In this document: piece after piece, positions 43,152 through 52,544 of the stretch | Layout: every line of letters begins with the position of its first letter | How positions within the stretch are numbered: the first letter of the stretch is position 1 | NCBI RefSeq assembly: GCF_004827385.1 | Contig: NZ_SRXN01000032.1 | Coordinates: 1 to 64,000 of the forward strand | DNA length: 64,000 nucleotides | From: Ensifer sp. MPMI2T | GTDB taxonomy: Bacteria; Pseudomonadota; Alphaproteobacteria; Rhizobiales; Rhizobiaceae | Direction: 5' to 3' | The notes under the pieces: generated by a model | Told to the model about the DNA's origin: nothing | Seen by the model: the letters and a program-made list of their open reading frames with translations, nothing else | Databases searched by the model: none | Position numbers and translations under genes: made by a program

Positions 43152-45863
43152 ATGGAAACACGTCTTTCCCGCTACATCTGGACCCACACGCGCAAGCAGC
43201 AGCTTTGGATCCTGCTGGTCGTTGCGCTGTCGATGATACCCTATTTCCTGTCCTTCGATCTTCCCAAGCAGATCGTCAACGGACCGATTCAGGGTGAGGG
43301 GTTCGAAGGTCCCGAGGCGACCCAAGCCTTCCTGCCGGTTTCCTTCAGCCTGCCCGGTTTCGGCGAGGTCAATCTGTTTTCGGGTTTTCAACTTGAGCGA
43401 GAGGGAATGCTGCTTGCCCTCAGCCTTGTCTTCTTGCTGCTCGTCATCGTCAACGGGCTCTTCAAGTTCTACATCAACACCTATAAGGGCCGGCTCGGTG
43501 AGCGCCTCCTGCGGCGCATCCGCTTCGAACTCGTCGACCGCGTGCTGCGCTTCCCGCCGAGCCACTTCAAGCGCGTGAAGCCCGCCGAAATCTCGACCAT
43601 GATCAAGGACGAGGTCGAGCCGCTTGGCGGGTTCACCGGCGATGCCTTCGTGCAGCCGGCGCTTCTCGGCGGCCAGGCTTTGACGGCGTTGATCTTCATT
43701 CTGCTCCAGAGCATGTGGCTCGGTCTCATCGCCGCCTTTATCGTCGCGATACAGGCAGTGATCATTCCACGCATGCGCCGGCGCTTGCTTGTGCTCGGGC
43801 GCGAGCGCCAGTTGACGGCGCGCGAGTTGTCGGGCCGGGTCAGCGAGATCGTCGACGGCATCGGCACCATTCGCGGGCACGATACGTCCAACTATGAAAG
43901 AGCCGACATTGCTGCCCGCCTCGGCCGGATATTCAAGATCCGCTACGACCTCTATCAGTGGAAGTTCCTGGTCAAGTTCCTGAACAACTTCCTCGCGCAA
44001 GTCACGCCGTTCCTGTTCTACTCGATCGGGGGCTACTTCGCCCTGCAGGGCCGGCTCGATATCGGCCAGCTCGTTGCGGTGATCGGTGCCTACAAGGACC
44101 TGCCGGGTCCGTTGAAAGAACTCATCGATTGGGATCAGGCGCGCCAGGACGTGCAGGTCAAATACGCCCAGGTCGTCGAGCAGTTCAGCGTGAAGCCGCT
44201 GATCGATCCCAGTGTCCAGGCGATCTCGATAACCTCCGTAGCGCCGATCACCGGGGCTCTTGCAGCCGTCAATCTTTCCGTGTCCGATGACGGCGGTTCG
44301 AAGGTTGTGGAACACGTGTCGCTGCAGGTGCGGCCGGGCGAGGCCATCGCGATCACAGGCGGCTCTACTGGCGGCGGAGAGGCGCTCGCCGAGGCCTTCG
44401 GACGTCTGACGTGGCCCGAAAGCGGCAGGATCGTCGTCGGCGACGACGATATCCATGACCTGCCGGAATCGGTGGTCGGGCGGCGCATCTCCTACGCTTC
44501 GTCGGAGGTCTACACCTTCCAAGGCAGCTTGGGCGACAATCTGCTTTACGGTCTCAAGCACGCGCCACTGACAGAGGTGGTCTACGAGGGCGACAAGGCT
44601 GCCCACCGTCGCTGGGAATTGCTGGAAGCAAAACTTGCCGGCAATCCCTCGCTCGACCTCAACAGCGATTGGATCGACTATGGAGCCGCGGGTGCGACGG
44701 GCCCGGATGATCTCTTCGCGAAGGTCAGAGCGGTGCTCGACACGGTGCTTCTCACAAACGACATCATGGCGCTTGCCGTTCGCTCGACCATCAATCCTGA
44801 GCGGCACGAAGCATTTGCGGGTGAGATAGTGGCGATGCGCGGGGCCCTTCGCAGGCGGCTAGAGGCCGAGAAACTCAGTGACTTGGTCGTGTTCTTCGAG
44901 CCTGGTTCCTACAATGTCGAGGCGACGATCGGTGAAAACCTGCTCTTCGGGACGGTGACCAATCAGGCGCGTTGGGAACAGGCGCTCGAAAGCCACCCGT
45001 TCTTCAAGACCGTCTTGAAGCGGGCCGGCCTGCACGAGAGCTTCTACGAGATGGGGCTGGAAATCGCCGGCAACGTCGTCGAACTGTTCCGCGACCTGCC
45101 TCCTGACCACCCGTTCTTCCAGCAGCTCACCTTCATGGCGGCGGAAGAGATCCCGGCGTATGAAGCGCTTCTCCAGAAGGTGAGGGGACGAGCAATCGAC
45201 GAAGTTTCCGAGGATGATGCCATCAAGATCATCCGGCTGTGCTTCGGCTACATCGAGCCACGCCACCGCTTCGGTCTGCTGTCCGAAGAACTGATGTCTC
45301 AGATCGTCGAGGCGCGGCGGGAGTTCAGCGAAGGTCTGCCCGAGGATCTCGTCGGTATCATCGAGCACTATCAGCCGAACCGTTATATGGCATCGGCGAG
45401 CATCATCGATAACGTGCTTTTCGGCCGTATCGGCCACAGGCACACCGACGGCTCCGAGAGAATACGCGCGATCGTGCGCGACCTCTTCGAATCGCTCGGA
45501 CTCTACAACAACGTGCTTGCCTTCGGACTTGACTTCGACGTCGGCGCCGGGGGCAAGCGGTTGACGGCAGGCCAGCGGCAGAAGCTCAATCTTGCCCGTG
45601 CATTGATCCGCATGTCGGATTTCTACATCTTCAATCAACCGCTGCTCGCCCTCGACCAGCGAGCACAGGAACAGATCACCCGCAACGTCTTTGACTTCCT
45701 GAGGCAGGACGATCGCAAGCCGGCGATCGTGTGGGTTCTCGCTAATCCCGCTCTTTCCGAGTTGTTCGATCGCCGAGCGCACTTCGAAAACGGCCATCTC
45801 ATGAGCGACGGAGCTGTGGAAACACCTGCGAAAGACAGCGACTACAAGGAACTGGCATCTTGA
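43152..45863 (+). CDS. ABC-exporter-like protein with degenerate, expanded nucleotide-binding domain
   Basis: 903 residues. Residues 1-340 form a normal six-span ABC exporter membrane domain. The nucleotide-binding part (about 375-890) is roughly twice the usual size and lacks catalytic residues. The Walker A position reads GSTGGGEA (404-411), with Glu for Lys. The signature is LTAGQRQKLNLARAL (804-818). Walker B is FYIFNQP (824-830), with Asn and Gln where Asp and Glu belong, and the H-loop is VWVLANP, with no histidine. Three copies of a xS(L/I)x(D/E)NxL(Y/F)G motif start near 454, 587 and 745. The ATG at 43152 is preferred over a TTG at 43137. It probably does not hydrolyse ATP; it may be a regulated channel or scaffold. 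Confidence 0.85.
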   Translation: METRLSRYIWTHTRKQQLWILLVVALSMIPYFLSFDLPKQIVNGPIQGEGFEGPEATQAFLPVSFSLPGFGEVNLFSGFQLEREGMLLALSLVFLLLVIVNGLFKFYINTYKGRLGERLLRRIRFELVDRVLRFPPSHFKRVKPAEISTMIKDEVEPLGGFTGDAFVQPALLGGQALTALIFILLQSMWLGLIAAFIVAIQAVIIPRMRRRLLVLGRERQLTARELSGRVSEIVDGIGTIRGHDTSNYERADIAARLGRIFKIRYDLYQWKFLVKFLNNFLAQVTPFLFYSIGGYFALQGRLDIGQLVAVIGAYKDLPGPLKELIDWDQARQDVQVKYAQVVEQFSVKPLIDPSVQAISITSVAPITGALAAVNLSVSDDGGSKVVEHVSLQVRPGEAIAITGGSTGGGEALAEAFGRLTWPESGRIVVGDDDIHDLPESVVGRRISYASSEVYTFQGSLGDNLLYGLKHAPLTEVVYEGDKAAHRRWELLEAKLAGNPSLDLNSDWIDYGAAGATGPDDLFAKVRAVLDTVLLTNDIMALAVRSTINPERHEAFAGEIVAMRGALRRRLEAEKLSDLVVFFEPGSYNVEATIGENLLFGTVTNQARWEQALESHPFFKTVLKRAGLHESFYEMGLEIAGNVVELFRDLPPDHPFFQQLTFMAAEEIPAYEALLQKVRGRAIDEVSEDDAIKIIRLCFGYIEPRHRFGLLSEELMSQIVEARREFSEGLPEDLVGIIEHYQPNRYMASASIIDNVLFGRIGHRHTDGSERIRAIVRDLFESLGLYNNVLAFGLDFDVGAGGKRLTAGQRQKLNLARALIRMSDFYIFNQPLLALDQRAQEQITRNVFDFLRQDDRKPAIVWVLANPALSELFDRRAHFENGHLMSDGAVETPAKDSDYKELAS

Positions 45864-45914
45864 TGTAATATGAATATGAGCGCGCAAGCATATTTTCCCG
45901 ATCGGGAGGTGCTT

Positions 45915-46412
45915 ATGCTCGCGAGACACTCGGAGAAACGGACTGTTATGCTCCTAAAAGACGAAGTGGAAATGCTGCGCCGGATCACACTGTTTTCCGG
46001 CTTGCCGCCAGCCAAGCTCAAACTTCTGGCATTCACCTCCGACAGGGTAATGTACAGCGCGGGAGAAAGTCTGTTTCATCAGGGCGATATCGGCGATGCT
46101 GCCTATGTGATCCTTTCCGGCAGAGCCGATGTCCTGGTTGCGACGCAAACAGGGCAATTGAAGGTCGCCGAGGTGGAGCAGAATTCGATCGTCGGCGAGA
46201 TCGCCATTCTCTGCAACACGCCGCGCACAGCGACCGTCAAGACCAGCACAGCCCTCGAGGCGTTGCGCATTCGCAAGGACGATTTCCTGAAATTGCTGGC
46301 GGACTTCCCGGAGATGGCGGTGGAAATCATGCGCGTGCTCGCCGACCGCCTCAGCCAGACAACCTCCGAACTCACGGAGGCGCGCAGCCGCGCCCAGCGG
46401 GCAGAGGCGTAA
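45915..46412 (+). CDS. Cyclic-nucleotide-binding-domain protein
   Basis: A 165-residue protein that is mostly one cNMP-binding beta-barrel: LFSGLPPAKLKLLAF, YSAGESLFHQGDIGDAAYVILSGRADV and the phosphate-binding cassette region GEIAILCNTPRTATV (G-E-x6-R). No helix-turn-helix follows, so it is not a Crp-type DNA binder; a short helix ends the chain. The ATG at 45915 has GGGAGG six bases upstream; ATGs at 45870 and 45876 are in frame but poorly placed. It lies 52 bp after the degenerate ABC gene and is likely its partner. Confidence 0.82.
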   Translation: MLARHSEKRTVMLLKDEVEMLRRITLFSGLPPAKLKLLAFTSDRVMYSAGESLFHQGDIGDAAYVILSGRADVLVATQTGQLKVAEVEQNSIVGEIAILCNTPRTATVKTSTALEALRIRKDDFLKLLADFPEMAVEIMRVLADRLSQTTSELTEARSRAQRAEA

Positions 46413-46525
46413 GCGACGGTTCGGTTGCTCTTGAACGTCACGCCTTGGCGGTGTCGCTCTGACACTTTACCACGTTCCCAGCGGGGAGCTTCACACATCG
46501 CACCGAAATGCATTAAAGAGGCGCG

Positions 46526-47275
46526 ATGCGCGCAATAACCTATTTTCAAAAGACCGTCTATTTCCCCGACAAGCCGGAGAAGGCGCGCTTCTTTGCCCGG
46601 CTGCAAGGCGGGCAGTGGGAGCCCGGCACATTCCGCAACATCGAGCGCCTCGTCGACGGTACGACCACCTTCATCGATATCGGCGGCTGGATCGGCGTGA
46701 CACCCTATTGGGCGGCGCAGATCGCCGACAATGTCATTACCGTTGAGCCTGATCCCGTGTGCTTCGAGATCCTGTCCGAGATGCAGCGCGAGAATGCGGG
46801 CGAAGTGAAGCTTGTCAACGCGGCGCTCTCTCAGGATGAATGTCTGGTGCTGCACTCGGTCGGCGGCGGCTTCGGCAGTTCCGAAACCTCTGCGTTGATT
46901 GCCGACGACACAGGCTTAACTGTCACGGCGCAAACCGTCACCATTCCGGACCTCCAGGGAATGGCGAGGACGGAGCGGCTCTGCTTCAAGATCGACATCG
47001 AAGGTTACGAATACAAGGCGCTCGACCAGTTTCGGGCGATCGACCGCAAGAGAACAGCGGGCGTGTTGATCGCGGTGCATCCGCAGATCCTAGCTGCCTC
47101 GCTCTCCGGTCCGCGTTTTGTCCGCGCGCTTAGAACGATCGCCGCCACGGTGCGCCTTATCCGGAGCTTTCGCGGGTTCAGGCTCGAGAATCCGTCCGCC
47201 ATCTGGGCGGCGATCCGCAAATCGTTGTCACGCCGCGAGTTCAGGGGCTTCGATCTGCTTTTCGTCGCGAAATAA
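46526..47275 (+). CDS. FkbM-family methyltransferase
   Basis: A 249-residue FkbM-type O-methyltransferase. The SAM motif is TTFIDIGGWIGVTPYWAAQ (about 46-64), then TVEPDPVCFEIL (motif II), and the family hallmark CFKIDIEGYEYKAL (about 153-166). Family members methylate sugars in polysaccharides or small molecules. Its place after the glycan genes suggests sugar methylation. ATG with AAAGAGG upstream. A 113-bp gap separates it from the cNMP-binding gene. Confidence 0.85.
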   Translation: MRAITYFQKTVYFPDKPEKARFFARLQGGQWEPGTFRNIERLVDGTTTFIDIGGWIGVTPYWAAQIADNVITVEPDPVCFEILSEMQRENAGEVKLVNAALSQDECLVLHSVGGGFGSSETSALIADDTGLTVTAQTVTIPDLQGMARTERLCFKIDIEGYEYKALDQFRAIDRKRTAGVLIAVHPQILAASLSGPRFVRALRTIAATVRLIRSFRGFRLENPSAIWAAIRKSLSRREFRGFDLLFVAK

Positions 47276-47298
47276 TTCGCCTCATCAACGGCCCAGAA

Positions 47299-47766
47299 TC
47301 ATCCTGACTTGACTCGCACCGGGTCGATGCCGTTTCGCCCGAAGCGGGCGGGTTCCCGCGCCTTATCGGAATTCACTTCCGCTTCGGCAAGATCGTCGAG
47401 GATCGGGCAGTCCGGTCGCTCATCGCCGTGGCAATGGGCGGCAAGATGCTTGAGCGTCCGGCTCATGGCCTTCAGTTCCTCGGCCTTGCGTTCCAGGATT
47501 TCCACTTGATCGAGCGCGATCTTCTTGACCTCGCTGCTGGCGCGCGAACGGTCGCGCCAAAGCGCCAGCAGGTCCACCATTTGCTCGACCGTGAAGCCGA
47601 GATCGCGGGCACGGCGGATGAAGCGCAGCGTATGGACGTCCTTGTCGCCATAGTTGCGGTAGCCGGATTCGCTGCGGCTGGCCGGAGGGATAAGGCCGAT
47701 CGTCTCGTAGTAGCGGATCATTTTCGTCGAGACGCCGGAGGCGCGCGCGACATCGCCGATATTCAT
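47299..47766 (-). CDS. hmrR: MerR-family copper-responsive regulator (HmrR/CueR)
   Basis: A 155-residue MerR protein. The N-terminal winged helix is MNIGDVARASGVSTKMIRYYETIGLI, followed by a dimerisation coiled coil. The metal-binding loop is AHCHGDERPDCPIL, with the two cysteines that bind Cu(I) in CueR/HmrR. ATG at 47766; the open frame upstream has no homology. It lies 79 bp after actP on the same strand. Known behaviour: HmrR activates a copper P-type ATPase gene in Sinorhizobium when copper rises. A matching operator is present upstream of copZ. Confidence 0.9.
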   Translation of the reverse strand: MNIGDVARASGVSTKMIRYYETIGLIPPASRSESGYRNYGDKDVHTLRFIRRARDLGFTVEQMVDLLALWRDRSRASSEVKKIALDQVEILERKAEELKAMSRTLKHLAAHCHGDERPDCPILDDLAEAEVNSDKAREPARFGRNGIDPVRVKSG

Positions 47767-47845
47767 GAGATCACCCTCTTTCTGGCGGTACCCTGTGCCG
47801 TTGATATAGGAACTTCGCTTGCGAGGCGCCAATTGGCGCCCCGCG

Positions 47846-50368
47846 TTATTGAACGGCGGCAGCCTCACGCGACATGCTCCTGAACCGCTTCAGACGCAGC
47901 GCATTACCGACGACGAAGACGCTGGAAAGTGCCATGGCACCGGCCGCAAAGATCGGCGAAAGCAGTAGGCCATAGGCCGGATAAAGCACGCCCGCGGCGA
48001 CCGGTATCAGCACGACATTATAGGCGAAGGCCCAGAACAGGTTCTCCTTGATGTTGCGGATCGTCGCTTTCGAAAGCGCGATGGCATTTGGCACGCCAAG
48101 GAGGTCGCCGGACATCAGCACGACGTCGGCGCTCTCGATGGCGACATCCGTTCCCGTGCCGATCGCCAGCCCGACATCGGCTGCCGCGAGCGCCGGCGCA
48201 TCGTTGATTCCGTCGCCGACGAAGGCGACATTGTGCCCTTCCCCTTTCAGCCGCATCAGCGCCGCGACCTTTCCGTCCGGCAGGACCTCGGCAACGACCG
48301 CGTCGATCCCGAGCTTGCGGGCAATCGCCTCCGCCGTGCGGCGATTGTCGCCGGTGACCATCGCGATTTTCAGACCGAGCTGATGAAGCATGCGGATCGC
48401 CTGCGGCGTCGTTTCCTTGATCGGGTCGGCGACGGCGATGATCGCCGCAAGCTTGCCGTCAATCGCCGCGTAAAGCGGGCTCTTGCCTTCATCGCCGAGG
48501 CGGCGGGCCTGATCGGCGAAGACGGCGATGTCGATACCCTCGCGCGCCATCAGCCGGTCGGCCCCGACATGGACCATGCGCCCGGAAACATTGGCGCGGG
48601 TGCCGAATCCAGGGATAGCCTCGAATTGCTCCGCCTCGTCGATCGTCAATCCCGCGCTCCTTGCCGCAGAAACGATGGCTTCCGCGATAGGATGTTCGGA
48701 GCGTGCTTCGACGCTGGCGATGAGGGCAAGGACAGAATTGCTGTCAAAGCCTGCAGCGGTTTGGAAGTCGGTGAGTTCCGGTCGTCCCCGGGTCAGGGTA
48801 CCGGTCTTGTCGATCGCGATGATTTCGGCGTTGCGCAGCGTCTGCAGGGCTTCCCCCTTGCGGAAGAGCACGCCCATTTCCGCAGCACGACCGGTTCCGA
48901 CCATGATGGAGGTGGGCGTTGCGAGCCCCATCGCGCATGGGCAGGCGATAATCAGTACGGCAACGCCATTGACGAGCGCGAAGGTCAGCGCAGGATCCGG
49001 GCCGAAGACGAGCCAGACGAGGAACGTCGCCAGGGCGATGGCCATGACCGCGGGCACGAACCAGGTGGTGACGCGATCGACGAGCGACTGGATCGGCAGC
49101 TTCGCGCCCTGGGCCTGTTCGACCATGCGGATGATCTGCGCCAGCACCGTGTCCGCTCCGACCTTGGTGGCGCGGAAGCTGAAGGCGCCTGTCTTGTTGA
49201 TCGTGCCGCCGACGACGTCGGCTCCGTCCGCCTTCTGAACGGGGACCGGCTCGCCGGTGATCATCGATTCGTCGACATAGGAGTTGCCTTGGACGACCAC
49301 GCCATCGACGGCGATCTTTTCGCCGGGGCGCACGACAACGACGTCGCCCGGACGGACATCGGCGATCGCAATCTCAACCGTTTCGCCGTTGCGGATGACG
49401 CGGGCCGTCTTCGGCTGCAGCCCCATGAGGTGCCTGATTGCCTCCGACGTGCGGCCTTTGGCGCGCGCTTCGAGGACCCGGCCAAGCAGGATCAGCGTGA
49501 CGATCACAGACGCCGCCTCGTAATAGACATTGGCGGTGTCGGCCGGCAGCAGATCCCGCGCAAAGGTTGCAACCACGGAGTAACCCCAGGCGGCAAACGC
49601 GCCGATCGCGACCAGAGAGTTCATGTCCGGCGCCGCCCTGGCGAGCGCCGGAACGCCCTTCTGGAAAAACCGAAGACCCGGGCCATAGAGAGCGAGCGAT
49701 GCGAGCACGAACTGCAGGTACCAGCTTTCCTGCATCCCGATGTGTGTCATGACGAAATCGTGGATCGCCGGAATGAAATGCGATCCCATCTCGAGCGCGA
49801 AAATGGGGAGCGTCAGAATGGCGGCGATGGTGAGAGACAGCTTCAGGCGGCGGCCTTCCCGTTCGCGTTTCTCCGTTTCCTGATCTACGTCCTGCTTGTC
49901 GGCGATGCGCCTGGCGTCGTAGCCGGCGCCGCGCACGGCTTCGACCAGCATGTCGACGGAGGCAAGCCCTTTGACGATGCGAATGGCGGCCTTCTCGGTG
50001 GCGAGATTGACGCTCGCTTCCACCGTTCCCGGCACGGACTTGAGCGCTTTCTCGATGCGAGCGACGCAGGAGGCGCACGTCATGCCGTCAACGGCGAGTT
50101 CGATGAGCTCTTCGGATGCGCCATAACCGGTATTCGCGATCGCCTTGACGATATCGGCGGGGTTCGCCGCTGCGTCGAAGCGTATGTCGGCCCGCTCCGT
50201 CGCCAGGTTGACGGAAGCCGACAGCACACCCGGCACCGCGCGTATGGCTTTTTCCACTCTCGCGACGCAGGAGGCGCAGGTCATGCCCTCCACCGCGATG
50301 CTGGCCGTTCGCCCCGACCCGGCAATCGGTTCGGCATTTCTCGTTTGGATCATCGTCGCGGATCCCAT
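47846..50368 (-). CDS. actP: Copper-exporting P1B-type ATPase (ActP/CopA)
   Basis: An 840-residue copper pump. Two N-terminal heavy-metal domains each carry GMTCASC (C31/C34 and C98/C101). The membrane CPC motif is [13 protein letters not shown], the phosphorylated aspartate is in DKTGTLT, and the hinge is [16 protein letters not shown]. About eight membrane spans. It exports Cu(I) to the periplasm. ATG at 50368 with AGGGAG upstream; a second ATG five codons in is possible. The complete set of residues implies full function. ActP is the Sinorhizobium name for this copper ATPase. Confidence 0.93.
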   Translation of the reverse strand: MGSATMIQTRNAEPIAGSGRTASIAVEGMTCASCVARVEKAIRAVPGVLSASVNLATERADIRFDAAANPADIVKAIANTGYGASEELIELAVDGMTCASCVARIEKALKSVPGTVEASVNLATEKAAIRIVKGLASVDMLVEAVRGAGYDARRIADKQDVDQETEKREREGRRLKLSLTIAAILTLPIFALEMGSHFIPAIHDFVMTHIGMQESWYLQFVLASLALYGPGLRFFQKGVPALARAAPDMNSLVAIGAFAAWGYSVVATFARDLLPADTANVYYEAASVIVTLILLGRVLEARAKGRTSEAIRHLMGLQPKTARVIRNGETVEIAIADVRPGDVVVVRPGEKIAVDGVVVQGNSYVDESMITGEPVPVQKADGADVVGGTINKTGAFSFRATKVGADTVLAQIIRMVEQAQGAKLPIQSLVDRVTTWFVPAVMAIALATFLVWLVFGPDPALTFALVNGVAVLIIACPCAMGLATPTSIMVGTGRAAEMGVLFRKGEALQTLRNAEIIAIDKTGTLTRGRPELTDFQTAAGFDSNSVLALIASVEARSEHPIAEAIVSAARSAGLTIDEAEQFEAIPGFGTRANVSGRMVHVGADRLMAREGIDIAVFADQARRLGDEGKSPLYAAIDGKLAAIIAVADPIKETTPQAIRMLHQLGLKIAMVTGDNRRTAEAIARKLGIDAVVAEVLPDGKVAALMRLKGEGHNVAFVGDGINDAPALAAADVGLAIGTGTDVAIESADVVLMSGDLLGVPNAIALSKATIRNIKENLFWAFAYNVVLIPVAAGVLYPAYGLLLSPIFAAGAMALSSVFVVGNALRLKRFRSMSREAAAVQ

Positions 50369-50406
50369 GATCGCGCTCCCTGCAATGCGACTGCGAACTA
50401 AGATGA

Positions 50407-50438
50407 GGCTTCCGAGGATGGCAGTTCCGGTCTGCGCC
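50407..50438 (-). promoter_or_regulatory. Weak candidate HmrR site before actP
   Basis: The plus strand reads CTTCC-GAGGATG-GCAGT, an imperfect copy of the CTTCC-N7-GGAAG dyad seen before copZ. Neither the -35 nor the spacer matches well. Listed because the regulator gene is in the same unit; low confidence. Confidence 0.3.
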
Positions 50439-50581
50439 AGCTATGGCTGGGCGCTACAGCGCCGCTCGTCCAGTTAGACGCGCATAGTTCGCTGTAGAGC
50501 TCTGAATCTCTGCATGATTTGTCCCTAGATCGATTCCGACTTAGGGAATCATGCAGTAGTGACCGACCAGTCCGCCGAACT

Positions 50582-50779
50582 CTACAGCTGCAGACTGTCG
50601 TAACCGGCCGTCTTCAACGCTTCTACGATGACACGGCTCTCCGCCGTCGTTTCGACGCGTACTTCCTTCGTCCCGAGATTCGCTTCGACCTTGGCCACCG
50701 GATCGACGGTCCTGATCGCCTTCTCGATCGTGCTGACACAGTGGCCGCAGTTCATCTCGTCGATCTTGTAGCGTTGCAT
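50582..50779 (-). CDS. copZ: Copper chaperone (CopZ-type HMA domain)
   Basis: A 65-residue single heavy-metal-associated domain: MQRYKIDEMNCGHCVSTIEK, with CGHC at 11-14 binding Cu(I). Small cytosolic chaperone that hands copper to the ActP metal-binding domains. The ATG at 50779 has a perfect AAGGAG ribosome site; the open frame upstream is unrelated. It has its own MerR-type promoter. Confidence 0.93.
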   Translation of the reverse strand: MQRYKIDEMNCGHCVSTIEKAIRTVDPVAKVEANLGTKEVRVETTAESRVIVEALKTAGYDSLQL

Positions 50780-50810
50780 GCTTGTCTCCTTTGCTTTCCG
50801 TGATGAGAGC

Positions 50811-50841
50811 AACATGGAGCTTCCCATCGTTGGAAGGTCAA
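50811..50841 (-). promoter_or_regulatory. MerR-type (HmrR) copper promoter of copZ
   Basis: Read on the minus strand: TTGACC (-35), a 19-bp spacer containing the dyad CTTCC-AACGATG-GGAAG, then CATGTT (-10). The overlong 19-bp spacer with a dyad between the boxes is the hallmark of MerR-family promoters, which the regulator untwists. The -10 is 31 bp before the copZ start codon. Confidence 0.85.
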
Positions 50842-50899
50842 GGGCTAATCGTATTTCCTCGATATTTGATGGGGAGCGGACCTGATGGGCCAAAACTAG

Positions 50900-51547
50900 T
50901 TTGAGCAGAACCGCGATCGTCCGGGATCCAAAGGTCTTCCTATTTGATGAGCCACTGTCCAACCTTGACGCTAAACTCCGGGTGAAGATGCGCGCAGAGA
51001 TCAAGGCCCTGCATCAACGCCTGAAGACGACGATCGTCTACGTCACACATGACCAGATTGAGGCCATGACCATGGCAGACAAGATCGTTGTGCTTCAAGG
51101 AGGTCGGGTCGAGCAGAGATCGGCAGCCCCTTGGAACTCTACGACAGGCCGCGAAATATCTTCGTCGCGGGTTTTATTGGATCTCCGGCGATGAATTTTC
51201 TCGAGGGGACTCTTCAGGAAGGTGGCGGGCCGGTATTGATGCTCCAAGGGGGCTCACGATTGAAGTTGTCGCATGCTCCGGTGAATTCGGCAGGCAAGCT
51301 AGTGACGCTCGGCGTTCGTCCAGAGGATATTTTGTTAGGCGGGGAAGACGGCGTGGACGCAGCGGTGAAGGTCGTCGAGCCAACGGGGTCGGAAACTCAC
51401 GTCGCCGTGGATCTCGAAGGCAAAGAGCTCACTTGGGGTGTCCGCGAACGCATCGAGCTCGTTCCGGAGCAACGCGTCAAGCTTTCCTTCGAAACGCCGA
51501 AGGTCCATTTCTTCGATAGACAGACGCAGCATCGCTTGGAAGCGTAG
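50900..51547 (+). pseudogene. Remnant of sugar ABC importer ATPase (UgpC/MalK type), truncated and frameshifted
   Basis: The C-terminal two thirds of a UgpC-like ATPase. It begins within the signature region ([19 protein letters not shown], Walker B), keeps the H-loop ([19 protein letters not shown]), then loses frame at 51117-51118. Removing the extra AG there restores [17 protein letters not shown] and continues to the regulatory OB domain ending HHRLEA-type residues at 51547. The Walker A half is missing altogether. No ribosome site or start codon precedes it. It is a dead fragment. Confidence 0.85.
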
Positions 51548-51631
51548 CTCGCCACGGCATGGCGCGGTCGCATTTAGATAGCCATTGTACCGGGCGTATC
51601 GTCGCAAAAAGCGAGATTAGAGGCAGGCGGA

Positions 51632-52018
51632 ATGCCTGCTGCTGACGTAGTGGCTATCGCTAGGCACGTCCTCACGGCTCGTATTGCCCAGGCTCAAGAA
51701 GATTGGCCGGCTGCCGCTCGCGCCTTCGTAGATGCCAAGAAAGTTGAGGATCGCCTCTCATATATGGAACCGCGCCACTGGTATTACCCAGTCGGACAGT
51801 CACTTGGGGCGGCGCTGCTCCGCGTTGGCGATATTGATGGCGCGGAGAAGGCGTTTCTTGAGAGCCTCGATCTTGCTCCGAATAATGGCTGGGCCCTGTT
51901 CGGCCTGAGCGAGGTCTACGGTGCACGCGGCGACGAGGTTTTGGTTGAAAAAACAACGCGTCAATGGCGCGATGCTTGGGTCGGGGACACCTCGATGCTG
52001 CGGCTCGACCGGCTCTAA
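51632..52018 (+). pseudogene. C-terminal fragment of a tetratricopeptide-repeat protein
   Basis: 128 codons with TPR-like helices (ARIAQAQEDWPAAARAFVDAKK and GDIDGAEKAFLESLDLAPNNGWALFGLSEVY). Such sequence normally forms the last part of a larger TPR protein. The reading frame upstream shows no start with a good ribosome site and no further repeats. Adjacent to another remnant, so I read it as the 3' end left after a deletion; a short expressed protein starting at 51632 is not excluded. Confidence 0.6.
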
Positions 52019-52544
52019 GGCGGAAGGGCGCTGCAATTGCTGGCTCGAATTGGTGCGATCGGTCCAAGTTCCAGCCGGCGACGAGGCGATCGAAAAGGCG
52101 TTCGCCAATGGTGATCGCCCGCGTTTCGAAGCACATCGCAAAAACGTCTGACCGCTCATCGCTCGCTGATCGTAGCGATTGTTCCTTGCCCGCGGCTATA
52201 TTTTCAGGCGGGGCGGGCGTCTGGAAAGATGGAATCCGGAAATTCGCGGCGAAAGTGCCAAATGGCTGCATTCATCGTAAGCGCATTTCTCAATCGACGA
52301 GCCATGGCGTACCGCACCAAGCGTTGTGGCGCTATTTTGCCAGCGCTTTAGCTCAAGCGATCTGATCAACGCACGGAGGGGCGGGACAGGAGCGCGCACT
52401 TGGGCCGTCTCGACAAGCGCTCGACCGACAAGGAAAACGCGAGGGGAAGAGGCGGCAGGTATGAAAACACATCAAAGACCAATGTCCTGCCGCACCGGCG
52501 ACGACCCCCAGAGGAGGCTCGGAGGGTCGTCACTTGGTGAGCAC
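52019..52544. other. Gene-free stretch after the remnants
   Basis: 526 bp with no supported gene, RNA or repeat. Open frames present are short and unlike any family. Probably residue of the same deletion or decay event that left the two neighbouring fragments. Confidence 0.5.

Noticed and set aside
42840-44807. Minus-strand open frame extending the methyltransferase to 878 residues
   Set aside because: The extension is antisense to the ABC-like membrane protein, shows no domain, and would remove any ordinary promoter region.
48233-50401. A 722-codon open frame on the plus strand opposite the copper ATPase
   Set aside because: It is rich in Arg, Asp and Gly with no family resemblance, and lies fully antisense to a gene with every P-type ATPase motif; an artefact of high G+C third positions.
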